Of a stretch of 45,550 nt of DNA, positions 6,972 to 14,792 are shown one piece after another; the first letter of the stretch is position 1; every line of letters starts with the position of its first letter. The translations under genes were made by a program, and so were the position numbers. The notes beneath the pieces are model-generated. The model saw nothing but the letters and a program-made list of their open reading frames with translations. It ran no database searches and was not told the origin of the DNA. The DNA lies in the NCBI GenBank assembly GCA_001687465.1, contig LVLI01000209.1, positions 1 through 45,550 on the forward strand, written 5' to 3'. The stretch is from Halocafeteria seosinensis. Taxonomy: Eukaryota; Sar; Bigyra; Bicosoecida.

Positions 6972-7760
6972 CTATTTGCGTGAATTTTGACATTTCTTTG
7001 TCTTTTTGTGATGGGAAAGATTTCCTTTTTTAACCATTTCTCCACAATTGATACATTTAACCTTTTGTTCACTCCATGCTTTATGGTATGATTTTAGATG
7101 TTCTTGATTTTCTTTACGCCAAGCCCGATGTCTTTCTTGCGACGTTGGATATGGTTCTGTTCGACAATTTTTGCTTTTCTGATGTCTTTTTAGGTTTATT
7201 TGCGTTATAGTTTTTCCACAGACATTACAAGTACATGTCTGACGATTTATTTCTTTAAAATAATTGCGATGTTTTTCTTTATATTCCTTCCCTTTTTCTG
7301 CTAGGTATTCTTTGTGTTTGAATTGATATTCCTGTCTAAGTTTTTTATAGTGATCCTTATAGCGTTCTCGATGGTTCTTTTCCAATTCTTTTAAATGACT
7401 GGCATGACGTTTGCGATAGTCTTTGAGGTAGTCCGTTCGATTATTATATTGTGGTACATTTTGCTCGTTCAGATTAGCATCCAATCCAATTACATAGTGG
7501 TTTTCCATTTCGAATCGTTGCCATTTATCTTGGCAATAACAATATTGAAGTATTACCATGTCCCATGCTTTCCAACCACCATTTTCTCGTATGAACCTAT
7601 ACAGCAAGTAATGGTGTTTTTCACTATTTCCGTCATTTGTATTATATTCATGGTTTCTCTTCCTATGTTCAAAATTTGTTGTCGATCCAACATAGAGAGC
7701 ATCAACCGTTTTATCTTTTGGAATTATCTTATAAATAATAGCATTATTGTAATCGGGCAT
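6972..7760 (-). CDS. GIY-YIG homing endonuclease with C-terminal zinc fingers
   Basis: 262 residues. The N-terminal GIY-YIG nuclease has IYKI, then LYVGSTTNFEHRKRNHE carrying the catalytic Arg, and an FEMENHY helix with the metal-binding Glu. A long Lys/Tyr-rich coiled region follows. Two C-terminal C2HC fingers close the protein: CNVCGKTITQINLKRHQKSK, and a second beginning CINCGEMV. The gene lies between the ATPase and the scaffold-like gene. Element R has no gene at this place, so this is a mobile insertion in L. It has its own early-class motif, unlike the virion genes on either side. Confidence 0.85.
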   Translation of the reverse strand: MPDYNNAIIYKIIPKDKTVDALYVGSTTNFEHRKRNHEYNTNDGNSEKHHYLLYRFIRENGGWKAWDMVILQYCYCQDKWQRFEMENHYVIGLDANLNEQNVPQYNNRTDYLKDYRKRHASHLKELEKNHRERYKDHYKKLRQEYQFKHKEYLAEKGKEYKEKHRNYFKEINRQTCTCNVCGKTITQINLKRHQKSKNCRTEPYPTSQERHRAWRKENQEHLKSYHKAWSEQKVKCINCGEMVKKGNLSHHKKTKKCQNSRK

Positions 7761-7780
7761 GACGATTACAACTTGCTACT

Positions 7781-7791
7781 CATTCATTTTT
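7781..7791 (-). promoter_or_regulatory. Early-class start motif of GIY-YIG gene
   Basis: AAAAATGAATG on the minus strand. Its ATG is 27 nt before the GIY-YIG start at 7760. The motif lies just ahead of the scaffold-like gene's stop and arrived with, or was used by, the inserted nuclease gene. Confidence 0.55.
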
Positions 7792-7793
7792 AT

Positions 7794-9464
7794 TTAACGC
7801 TTGGCCAATAAAGTTTTGGCTTCGTCTTTACTGATTCCAAGTTTGCGGGTCACTTGATTTTGGAATTTGCGACTAAAGTCACTCCAATTTTTCTGACTTC
7901 CACTCAAAAACTGTCGCATGGCCTCTTTCTTTCTGGCATTATCCCTGATAGGATTGCCATTACGATTGACCACTGATCCGGTGTCAAAATTGACATGAAG
8001 TTGTTCACCGGTGGATTCCAAGAAAAAACCATCGCTGGTGTTCGGCTTTTTTTCTTTTGTCCCAATCTCTTCTGGAATCTCTTCCTCAGCACCTGCTCCT
8101 GCACCTGCACCAGCGGGACTTAGTTGTCTCCGACCTGTACTAGGCTGGGCTTCTTTCATGATTTTGCCGGTTTGTTTCCAAAGTCGTCCAATTTGTTTCA
8201 TGGAAAAACCTTGACCCGCCATTTCTGTCCGGAATCGTTCCAAGGTTAAGTCATCGTTTTGTAACAATCGGCGACTTACATTTTCGGCTTTGTTAATGGC
8301 TGTTTGTGGCAAATCAGGTTCGGCGGTTGGAACACCACTTTCTTTTTCACCTTCCACCGTTTGCGTTGGTGCTTGACTCTGCTGTGCCACGTCTGCTTCA
8401 TGCCGTGCGGACGCTCTGGATTGACTGGGCGTTTCACCGGTGGTTCGTTCCGATACGGGTGGCGGTGACCGTTCGCTTTGTTGTGCCATTTGAAGCGTTT
8501 GTTCACGGCTTAATGGATTCTGCGAACGGCCAACACCTGTGCCCATTCCTTGTAACCGTTTTCGTGCGGTGGATGGTGGCGTGGCAAACTTGCTTTCTTC
8601 TGTGGAACTTGGTAATTTACTTTCCGTGGCTTGTTCCGTCATTTGATTGGCTAGATTTTGTCGGGTATTTGCTTCCGCTCCCCGCTCGGGCGTCCCGACT
8701 TGCGACAACGCTTGGCTTTCATTCATTTGACGAATTTGTTGTAATTGTTCCTGTGTCTGCTGAGACATTTGTTGTTGTTCCTTTTGTAACCGTGACAATA
8801 CTTGTTGAACTTCTGGATCACCGAACGCCGGATTGTTTTGATTGGACAGTTGATTGGCTCGTTTGATCAATTCGCTAGTAGATTTTTGGGCATCACCCTG
8901 CTCAAACGCCCCTGCGGATTTCAAGGCTTTAATAATACTGTCCCGATCACGGGCAAACTGGCTGTTATTGAATTGTTGAATCTGTTGCCGAAGAAATTGT
9001 TTTTCTAACTCTTCAATGGGAGTCTTGGCCGGAGCAAACTTGCTGAGATAGTTGCGGACTTGTTCCACGTTTTCATAGACCGGAGCGGACGATGGATCAC
9101 GGATTTCCCGCTGAGGGGGATCACGGATTTGATACCGATTGACAAACAGAACAGGCGGTGTCCCGACCATGGGTTTGTTATAGTTCAGCGAAGCCACCTT
9201 ATCCTTTCTTGGCATCGGGGCGTATTTACCACAGAACTGGAAGGAAGTCGGATCGGTATTATATTCCTGTTCATAGGGTTGGGTGACAAACCCGCTTTCC
9301 CCATAGACGGTAGCATCATGACGAGTCCAACGACCAAGGACTGGGTCGTTATAATACCGAGCCCCATCGGGAAGAATAAAGTCCTGTTGGCGTTGGTGGT
9401 GGAAATCAAAGCCGGTATTTTTGAGACGTTGTGACAGATTGGCTTGATTCGCAAAGTAACTCAT
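7794..9464 (-). CDS. Large Gln/Pro-rich virion-block protein (scaffold-like, unknown)
   Basis: 556 residues, not recognised as a named family. The first 120 residues look folded (ILPDGARYYNDPVLGRW, TRHDATVYGESGF). A Gln-rich, coiled-coil-prone middle follows (about 140-260), then a low-complexity Pro/Ser/Thr-rich part, an AGAGAGAEEEIPEE linker, and a conserved C-terminal helix (NWSDFSRKFQNQVTRKLGIS). This layout and its place between ATPase and MCP suggest a scaffold or minor capsid precursor. The R copy has a stop at codon 24. The start follows CAATATATG. Confidence 0.65.
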   Translation of the reverse strand: MSYFANQANLSQRLKNTGFDFHHQRQQDFILPDGARYYNDPVLGRWTRHDATVYGESGFVTQPYEQEYNTDPTSFQFCGKYAPMPRKDKVASLNYNKPMVGTPPVLFVNRYQIRDPPQREIRDPSSAPVYENVEQVRNYLSKFAPAKTPIEELEKQFLRQQIQQFNNSQFARDRDSIIKALKSAGAFEQGDAQKSTSELIKRANQLSNQNNPAFGDPEVQQVLSRLQKEQQQMSQQTQEQLQQIRQMNESQALSQVGTPERGAEANTRQNLANQMTEQATESKLPSSTEESKFATPPSTARKRLQGMGTGVGRSQNPLSREQTLQMAQQSERSPPPVSERTTGETPSQSRASARHEADVAQQSQAPTQTVEGEKESGVPTAEPDLPQTAINKAENVSRRLLQNDDLTLERFRTEMAGQGFSMKQIGRLWKQTGKIMKEAQPSTGRRQLSPAGAGAGAGAEEEIPEEIGTKEKKPNTSDGFFLESTGEQLHVNFDTGSVVNRNGNPIRDNARKKEAMRQFLSGSQKNWSDFSRKFQNQVTRKLGISKDEAKTLLAKR

Positions 9465-9489
9465 ATATTGTATTAGTAAATTCTATCAA

Positions 9490-9516
9490 AATAAAGTGTC
9501 CAAAGAACATTTTATT
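9490..9516. other. Conserved hairpin with AATAAA on both strands, after MCP
   Basis: Arms beginning AATAAAGTGTCC and ending AACATTTTATT form an imperfect stem between the MCP gene and the next gene. The matching 27 nt is at 40923-40949 in element R and differs at one loop base. AATAAA occurs at the 5' end of each strand. It is likely a 3' end signal for MCP mRNA. Confidence 0.5.
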
Positions 9517-9529
9517 GTATTGTCGGTCT

Positions 9530-10942
9530 TTATACACCAACGGAGACAACACCCCCAGTAATGTTTATAACCTTTTTATGGTACACGAATAACAGGAGTT
9601 GTTTATTGGATAGATCGTTGGGGGTGTTGGCGGAGTTATTGTTCAGTGTTAGTTGGAAGGATAATTGTCCAGCCCGTGACGTGGTTTCCAAACTGTTCTG
9701 CAACACCGATTTGGGAGCATCACGGAGTACCTCAGTACTCAAACAAAGTGGCGTGTGATAATCTTGAAACCGTTTGAAGTCCAACATTCCATGACCGCTA
9801 ATGTCACCTAGCGTGTTATACAGTTTGCGATACTGTGAATAGACTTGTTCCAATCCGCCACTAACACCACCTCGTACGGCAATATCTTGATTGGATAGTT
9901 CTAGTGTATAGCCATCCACAGCAGGTAGTGCAGCGTAAGCAGTATCGTCACGTGACTCAGTGCCTATACCACTTGGACTGCGGTCAGCATCGTCAGACTT
10001 ATAGACCACAAATCCCGCTATTCCCTGCAGATTGGACATACTGGCTTGGACTTGGATGTCATTTTGTAAGGTGTTGGACAATGGTTTGGTAAAGGTCTCT
10101 GCCGAATCATCCAAAATGTATGTAAGCCCCTCGTCAGAATCATTCATTTTGCGGAACAGATCATCCAACACGCTTTGCGACGGATACACCAAATCAACGT
10201 TGAGAGTAAAGTTCTTGATTTCGTAGTCGGGTGTTCCAGATGAAGTATCTTCTCGCTGTGTGAAAATACGATGAGCCGGTGGAAGCTTAAATATAAATTC
10301 ATATTCAATAAAAAGAGCCTTGAATTCAGTGGAGCGGAAGAAAGAGAGATGATGCAGATGACACTTGCCACTCAGCGTGGTGGAAGATCCACCAGATTTC
10401 TGAGTTCGGAAGTCTTGATCGGTAAAAATAGCATTGGAAGTTGATTGTCCTTCCGCATCATATCCTTGGTAAATACTAGCAATAGCATACCAACGATTGA
10501 AACTCCTGAAGGCATAAGACTTTTGTAACGCATTCAGTTCATAGTCATAATAGGCCTGTGTGGCGGTAGCAAGGATAAGATGTTGGCTGAGCCGAGCACC
10601 CTGTGTGACATGCTCTATAACAACGTTACCCTGCAGGACTTGCACGTTATCAAGCAAAGTGTTCAAACCATCACTAAAGAGATAGTGAGCACTGTCCTTG
10701 TTCTCCACCTTCATATTGACGTACGAAGAGGGTGGGTCGAGGAGAGCCGAGTGATTCTGTAATTTAATCGATATTTCATTATCACCATCAGGTTTGTAAC
10801 CGCTGACGCCACCTGTAGGTTTCAAAGTGATTTGTTCACGACTCTGAAGATTGTCGAGGATTTTGAAGTTGGATGGATTCAATCTGGAGTCCATGTGCAA
10901 CACATCTTGCTGTTCAGCCAATGGTTGTTGATTAGTACTCAT
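9530..10942 (-). CDS. Candidate double jelly-roll major capsid protein (MCP)
   Basis: 470 residues, strand-rich, with no membrane segment. Features fitting a Polinton-type double jelly-roll hexon protein are the N-terminal LNPSNFKILDNLQSREQIT, the paired segments LFIEYEFIFKLPPAHR and FTLNVDLVYPSQSVLDDLF, and the late FQLTLNN then LLLFVYHKKVINITGG strands. Size (450-600 residues) and position in the virion block agree. The R copy (39540-40910) is about 80% identical, with differences concentrated in loop-like stretches. The start codon overlaps the stop of the upstream HNH gene (TAATG) and follows AATATAATG. No other gene is a better MCP candidate. Confidence 0.7.
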   Translation of the reverse strand: MSTNQQPLAEQQDVLHMDSRLNPSNFKILDNLQSREQITLKPTGGVSGYKPDGDNEISIKLQNHSALLDPPSSYVNMKVENKDSAHYLFSDGLNTLLDNVQVLQGNVVIEHVTQGARLSQHLILATATQAYYDYELNALQKSYAFRSFNRWYAIASIYQGYDAEGQSTSNAIFTDQDFRTQKSGGSSTTLSGKCHLHHLSFFRSTEFKALFIEYEFIFKLPPAHRIFTQREDTSSGTPDYEIKNFTLNVDLVYPSQSVLDDLFRKMNDSDEGLTYILDDSAETFTKPLSNTLQNDIQVQASMSNLQGIAGFVVYKSDDADRSPSGIGTESRDDTAYAALPAVDGYTLELSNQDIAVRGGVSGGLEQVYSQYRKLYNTLGDISGHGMLDFKRFQDYHTPLCLSTEVLRDAPKSVLQNSLETTSRAGQLSFQLTLNNNSANTPNDLSNKQLLLFVYHKKVINITGGVVSVGV

Positions 10943-11556
10943 TATATTTGTTGTAAAAAAGTTCTAATTAGTTCCTGCATGACACCGTCAAAATCAAGTT
11001 TTTCTTTAGTGACGCCACGTTCAGTTTCTATTTCGTAATGGTCATAAAGACGATCTCTTTTACAAACGGCGTCATAGAAATCGGTGAAAGAACCAAAATG
11101 TTTTATTTTGTCATTGAACCGGATTTGTACACGCCATATTTTGTCTCGTTTGTGCCAAAAAACATCTGTCGCACCGGAGGTATTAGTACATTTTAGACTT
11201 CGGTTACCCTGTTGTTCGGATTGTGTCAAAACACGCAAATTGGATAATTGATTGTTATCTTTATTTCGGTCGTCATGATCGGCTGTCCAGTCATAATAAT
11301 AACTATCTCTGTAATTATAATCATAAAAAGAGGATATCATCAGCCGACTCAATGTATAGCGTGTCAATTTTTTGCCTTCATACAAACCAACTTGATGATA
11401 TCCGTTGGACGAAATGCCATGTTTCAAAAATTTCGGCTTCTTCTTTTTCTGACTCAGCACCCGCCCCTGATCCGATATCCAATATCCATCAATATATTCT
11501 ACTGAATTCAACCGCACCGGTGTCCAATTCTCAACGTTTTCATGGTTTTCCAACAT
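10942..11556 (-). CDS. NUMOD4-HNH-AP2-like endonuclease overlapping MCP start
   Basis: About 204 residues. The NUMOD4-like part includes YIDGYWISDQGRV. The HNH core is TADHDDRNKDNNQLSNLRVL. The C-terminal AP2-like part includes SGATDVFWHKRDKIWRVQI. An upstream in-frame TTG at 11580 would extend the protein, but the early-class motif indicates the start at 11556 (MLENHENVE), which is also conserved in R. The stop overlaps the MCP start by one base. Unlike the other nucleases here, this one is present at the same site in both elements (R: 38929-39540), so it was in place before they diverged. Confidence 0.8.
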   Translation of the reverse strand: MLENHENVENWTPVRLNSVEYIDGYWISDQGRVLSQKKKKPKFLKHGISSNGYHQVGLYEGKKLTRYTLSRLMISSFYDYNYRDSYYYDWTADHDDRNKDNNQLSNLRVLTQSEQQGNRSLKCTNTSGATDVFWHKRDKIWRVQIRFNDKIKHFGSFTDFYDAVCKRDRLYDHYEIETERGVTKEKLDFDGVMQELIRTFLQQI

Positions 11557-11577
11557 GTGATTCCGACCCCACATGTT

Positions 11578-11588
11578 CAATCATTTTT
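11578..11588 (-). promoter_or_regulatory. Early-class start motif of HNH gene upstream of MCP
   Basis: AAAAATGATTG on the minus strand. Its ATG is 28 nt before the start at 11556. The element R copy is at 38898-38908, 27 nt before its start. Confidence 0.6.
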
Positions 11589-11601
11589 GTGCTTTAGCCA
11601 A

Positions 11602-12300
11602 TCAACCCAACTTGAAAAACTTTTTTGGATCAGCACCTTTTGGTTGTTGTTGAACGGACTGTCCTGCTTGTTGTTTGGCTCTCTGTTTCAAACTTTTTTG
11701 AGGTCGTGCTTTTTCATTGTTTTTCGCTTTGAATCCAAGTTTTTCCAATTGATTTTTCCCATGTGGATTCAGTACCGGTTGATTGGAACGCTTTGGCTCT
11801 TCTTCTTGTTGTCGCAACATTTCCGGCGGTAGCATGTCGGCATACGGAATCGGAAATTCGGGTTCATAATACGAAGGCTGTGCGTCGGGTTTCAACTTTG
11901 GCTCATCCATTTGTTGAACCGGTTGCTCCTCCTGCTCTTGTTTCACTGGTTGATCAAATTGAACTTGTTTGCGTGGTTTTTCGGGTTCGGGTTGTGACTT
12001 GGATTTCTGTCTGACTTTGGCGTTTCCCTTCTTCTCTTCCACCTGCTTTCTCTTCGACTCAATCATTCGGGCGACTGCTTTCTTTTTCTTCTCTGACATA
12101 GGCTTTTTTTGCCTAAATAACCCATTATCAATCGGCTTTTCAAATTCCTTGGGTTCGGTCTGTTGTGGTTCAGAGGTTGGTTGTGCCGGTGGCTGTGCCG
12201 GTTGTGTTTGGGTTTGTGACACCGGCTGACTATCCATTCGAGAATCCTTACTTTGACTTTTGGATTGCCGAATCAGACTGTTCAGTTCTTTTAATGACAT
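11602..12300 (-). CDS. Disordered Lys/Gln/Pro-rich protein, N-terminally frameshifted
   Basis: The intact R copy (38041-38892) encodes 283 residues. Here a 4-nt deletion just after the matching ATG (12434) brings a stop at codon 3, and the original frame has no earlier ATG than 12300, giving about 232 residues from MSLKEL. The protein is low-complexity: QPVSQTQTQPAQ-type runs, a basic part (SEKKKKAVARMIESKRKQVE), a conserved EPEFPIPYADMLPPEM segment, and a conserved C-terminus (GADPKKFFKLG). The conserved short linear motifs suggest a scaffold or tegument-like partner of MCP or ATPase. Use of the GTG at 12306 is possible but unsupported. Confidence 0.6.
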   Translation of the reverse strand: MSLKELNSLIRQSKSQSKDSRMDSQPVSQTQTQPAQPPAQPTSEPQQTEPKEFEKPIDNGLFRQKKPMSEKKKKAVARMIESKRKQVEEKKGNAKVRQKSKSQPEPEKPRKQVQFDQPVKQEQEEQPVQQMDEPKLKPDAQPSYYEPEFPIPYADMLPPEMLRQQEEEPKRSNQPVLNPHGKNQLEKLGFKAKNNEKARPQKSLKQRAKQQAGQSVQQQPKGADPKKFFKLG

Positions 12301-12458
12301 GACCACCGATTGATCATTCGATGGCTTAGATTGTGGTGGATTTTTGACTTGTTGGGCTTCCGGTTCTTCGTTGTTCGTTTCGACCTCTTGGTATTGTTCT
12401 AAATATTTGCTTAGTTCATCGAGATCTATCTCATCGTATATGGTGTCGTGAAATGTTG

Positions 12459-12473
12459 ATACGTCTATCGTAT
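12459..12473. promoter_or_regulatory. Conserved inverted repeat ATACG-n5-CGTAT in intergenic block
   Basis: The reverse complement of this 15-nt palindrome is at 38002-38016 in element R. It lies in a block of about 60 nt between the lipase gene and the disordered-protein gene (12431-12490 and 37984-38045) that is almost identical in both elements, far more than the coding third positions around it. An operator, promoter or transcript structure is likely. Confidence 0.5.
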
Positions 12474-12493
12474 GGATACACGTAACGTTTCCA

Positions 12494-13225
12494 TTATTGT
12501 TCCAAAATTTCTAGAAAGGTAGATAGAGTGTGGTTGGCGACTAAATTGTCGCTATTCAATGGTAATGTCTTGGTTTTGAATCGGGAAAAGGCGTTACCCA
12601 GACTTACCGGATCTAATCGCCGACGCCAAATAATGGTTTTGTTTCGCAATTCTGAATCGGTGAAAGACTGCCCAATAGAGGTCAAATTAATGGCAGGATT
12701 AATGAGGTGAATCCGATCTATCTGCCGAATCTGCTTACCGGCCATCAAAGCGATCCACCCTCCTAAAGAGTGGCCTATCACGTTAATTCGGTTCGGGTTT
12801 GTTTGTTGGATCGCTTTTTTTATCGTCGGCATGTTCTTTTTGAGTCGGCTGTTTTGATTGGCATGACTGATTAGTTCCAGATCAGCCCCGACATCACTAA
12901 TATTGGATGTGCCACGGATCGCAATCCATAAAACCCCATCTTGTAAATATACCGCTATATCGTCCGTTGATAGATTCTGCAGATACTGATAGCCAAAGAC
13001 ATTGGCTCGACGTTCTGACTTGGGGCGGTACGCCATGTTTTGCATAACAAAACCAACTTTCTCTGATTGGGTAAGTTCGGGGACGGTGTCTTGTCCAGTG
13101 GCTTGTTCAAAGGTCTGGATACTTTTTTTGCCAATTGTACCCAACAGTTGAGCCTCATTGGTGTTTTTAATTCCACCGATCAATGATTTGCCGGTCTGTT
13201 TCACTATTTTACCCAAGAATGACAT
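12494..13225 (-). CDS. Class 3-type lipase (alpha/beta hydrolase) of the virion block
   Basis: 243 residues. The nucleophile elbow is GHSLGG (S153) after INVI. The likely triad partners are D205 (RRRLDPVS) and H232 (VANHTL). RGTSNISD upstream fits the class 3 lipase strand that helps form the oxyanion hole. The first 50 residues, including IKNTNEAQLLGTIGKKSIQT, look like a virion-targeting leader. A lipase among structural genes suggests membrane breach on entry, in the way phospholipase A2 acts in parvovirus capsids; this is inference. The R copy is about 88% identical with all three residues kept. The start follows GGTATAATG. Confidence 0.8.
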   Translation of the reverse strand: MSFLGKIVKQTGKSLIGGIKNTNEAQLLGTIGKKSIQTFEQATGQDTVPELTQSEKVGFVMQNMAYRPKSERRANVFGYQYLQNLSTDDIAVYLQDGVLWIAIRGTSNISDVGADLELISHANQNSRLKKNMPTIKKAIQQTNPNRINVIGHSLGGWIALMAGKQIRQIDRIHLINPAINLTSIGQSFTDSELRNKTIIWRRRLDPVSLGNAFSRFKTKTLPLNSDNLVANHTLSTFLEILEQ

Positions 13226-13238
13226 TATACCATGTTAC

Positions 13239-13484
13239 TTAGTCTTCGCTTTCCTCCACCTTTGTCTCTTTGTTGGTATCTTCGGTTTGGGACGCTTCGT
13301 CCTTTTTTTCGTTTTCCTCCGGCTGACTATTTCGGCGGGTGGTGACCCGCAAAGTCCCTGTCCGACAATTACAAGCAGAGGTNACGTCGTCAGACCGGCC
13401 AAATAACTTGTAGAGAGCGGGGGCTAACGAAATACTGGCAACCGATCCGACCACAATAATGGCTATGGATGANGGGTCTAGCAT
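13239..13484 (-). CDS. Small single-pass membrane protein (81 aa)
   Basis: The start at 13484 (MLDP) is supported by the preceding GAATATAATG and by the R copy, which starts MLEPW. Residues about 5-27 form a hydrophobic membrane segment (IAIIVVGSVASISLAPALYK), followed by a short CNC-containing stretch and a long acidic, disordered tail (PEENEKKDEASQTED). Two ambiguous bases (13383 and 13473) fall in this gene. It is probably a virion membrane or entry-related protein encoded next to the lipase. Not recognised as a named family. Confidence 0.65.
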   Translation of the reverse strand: MLDXSSIAIIVVGSVASISLAPALYKLFGRSDDXTSACNCRTGTLRVTTRRNSQPEENEKKDEASQTEDTNKETKVEESED

Positions 13485-13509
13485 TATATTCAAAGTCGGA
13501 ATCTTCAAT

Positions 13510-13881
13510 TCATCGTTTCATAGCGTATCCCAAAAATTCATTCAACTTGTCTTTGGGAAAAGATAGACTGAGTCGTTTGTGATGATCATCAAAAAAAGCA
13601 ATTGCAGCGTGATTGTTGGGCACATTGTTCCATTGTAAATCGTACGTTTGACACCATCCTCTTATTTCCTCGTCCGTTTGTGGGGTGACCAGATAAAATG
13701 CTTGAGGCTCTGTTTGAACCAAAATAAAATAGTCATAGCGATCCACAATGTCCGGTTGGTTGTATGATGCCATTACCATAGTCAGATAATAGGGTATCCA
13801 AATTTTATAGTCATCATTGGTTTGCAGATCGCAAAAGCGATATCGTTCCACGTCACGGAAACTCTTGAGGATGGAGGACAT
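13510..13881 (-). CDS. Hypothetical 123-aa fast-evolving protein
   Basis: Not recognised. The early-class motif and the following bases (GAACACTTTGAC) are shared with the gene at 36582-36971 in element R, which lies at the same place and has similar size, yet the proteins are barely alignable (shared pattern: DDY...PYYL, DRYDYFIL, TDEEI...YDL, PNN). This is far more divergence than in adjacent genes. An early-expressed host-interaction factor would fit; no function can be given. Confidence 0.55.
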   Translation of the reverse strand: MSSILKSFRDVERYRFCDLQTNDDYKIWIPYYLTMVMASYNQPDIVDRYDYFILVQTEPQAFYLVTPQTDEEIRGWCQTYDLQWNNVPNNHAAIAFFDDHHKRLSLSFPKDKLNEFLGYAMKR

Positions 13882-13901
13882 TGGTTGTCAGTCAAAGTGT
13901 T

Positions 13902-13912
13902 CAATCATTTTT
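13902..13912 (-). promoter_or_regulatory. Early-class start motif of 123-aa gene
   Basis: AAAAATGATTG on the minus strand, ATG 27 nt before the start at 13881. The following bases GAACACTTTGAC are conserved in R, although the encoded protein is not. Confidence 0.6.
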
Positions 13913-13936
13913 CTGGGGTCGGCAATTCAAGTTGGC

Positions 13937-14197
13937 TTACCGATTATTTTGACATTTTTTCGTCAAACGGTGACTGTATATACTGGCTTTGCCCACCATT
14001 GTGCCACACAACTTACAAGGGACTTGGCTCTTTTGAATTTCGTCTGCACAACGACATTTGAGGGATTGGATGTGGGAATGCATACTTTTACGTTTTATTA
14101 ATGATCCGCAACGATCACAATAGATTTTTTCTTCACCGGACTCGCCTGAGGTGACAATGCTATTCTTGTAGAATACGTTTCCATAAGAATCGGTCAT
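13937..14197 (-). CDS. Double C2HC zinc-finger protein (86 aa)
   Basis: Two fingers of the type CxxC-x(9-12)-H-x(4,5)-C: CDRCGSLIKRKSMHSHIQSL ending in KC, and CKLCGTMVGKASIYSHRLTK ending in KC. They match the C-terminal fingers of the GIY-YIG proteins in this window, so this may be a finger module that broke free or a DNA-binding regulator. The open frame begins at 14224, but that ATG lies inside the early-class motif; the next ATG (14197, MTDSYGN) is 27 nt downstream, as at other genes. The R copy is 36275-36538. Confidence 0.65.
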   Translation of the reverse strand: MTDSYGNVFYKNSIVTSGESGEEKIYCDRCGSLIKRKSMHSHIQSLKCRCADEIQKSQVPCKLCGTMVGKASIYSHRLTKKCQNNR

Positions 14198-14217
14198 AGA
14201 ATGAATGACACAAAGTC

Positions 14218-14228
14218 CATTCATTTTT
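14218..14228 (-). promoter_or_regulatory. Early-class start motif of zinc-finger gene
   Basis: AAAAATGAATG on the minus strand. Its ATG opens the same frame as the gene, so the longer form (start 14224) cannot be excluded, but the 27-nt spacing to the next ATG follows the general rule. Confidence 0.5.
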
Positions 14229-14236
14229 GTGATTCG

Positions 14237-14647
14237 TTAAAATTTGGGTTTAATAATTTTGTTGCGTTTGATTCGTAATGTCATTAATTTTCGTTCGTTG
14301 TGGATCTCCGAACAACCCAATACCATTCCTTTCTGGACAGACGGAAGATCATTGCGTTCCAATGCTATGATTTGGGCTTGGATTTTTCCGAGAGCAATGG
14401 TGACAAGACATACATAAATGGGATCATCTAGTGGCATTCCAACCAACTTATCTAGCGATGGATGATTACTGGCATAGGTGCTCTCGTCCAATGATTTATA
14501 CATATACACATCCGTTTCGCAAGGAGGAAAATACAGTACTTCAAAACAGGTATAGTTGTCCAACAGTTTTTGTTGGGTGTTCGCCACCAGCCATTGCACG
14601 GCATCATATAAAACTTGTTCTTCCTGATACGTATTTAAAAAATCCAT
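14237..14647 (-). CDS. Hypothetical 136-aa protein, only in left element
   Basis: Not recognised. The protein is soluble, with a helical N-terminus (YQEEQVLYDAVQWLVANTQQ), a strand-rich middle and a basic end (LRIKRNKIIKPKF). Element R has nothing at this place: its DUF3820-like gene is followed within 12 nt by the zinc-finger gene. The gene and the adjacent tRNA therefore form one insertion of about 560 bp in L, or one loss in R. Neither start-site motif is clear; GGTATAGAG is 10 nt or more upstream. Confidence 0.55.
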   Translation of the reverse strand: MDFLNTYQEEQVLYDAVQWLVANTQQKLLDNYTCFEVLYFPPCETDVYMYKSLDESTYASNHPSLDKLVGMPLDDPIYVCLVTIALGKIQAQIIALERNDLPSVQKGMVLGCSEIHNERKLMTLRIKRNKIIKPKF

Positions 14648-14700
14648 CCTTTCTCTATACCAATGATATAAAGAAAATGATTCTAAGTGGCAAAGTCAGC

Positions 14701-14772
14701 GATTCCACAGGGGCTCGAACCCTGACCCTTCAGATTAACGGTCTGACGCTCTACCAATTGAGCCATGGAATC
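14701..14772 (-). tRNA. tRNA-Asn (anticodon GTT), intronless
   Basis: A full 72-nt cloverleaf can be folded by hand: acceptor GATTCCA with TGGAATC, D stem GCTC with GAGC, anticodon stem TCAGA with TCTGA, 5-nt variable loop, and T stem CAGGG with CCCTG around TTCGAGC. The anticodon loop CCGTTAA gives GTT (Asn). Position 33 is C instead of the near-universal U. The gene is absent from element R at the matching place. It may support viral translation or be a captured host gene. Confidence 0.8.
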
Positions 14773-14792
14773 AGTGGGAATAGATCGTTTGC

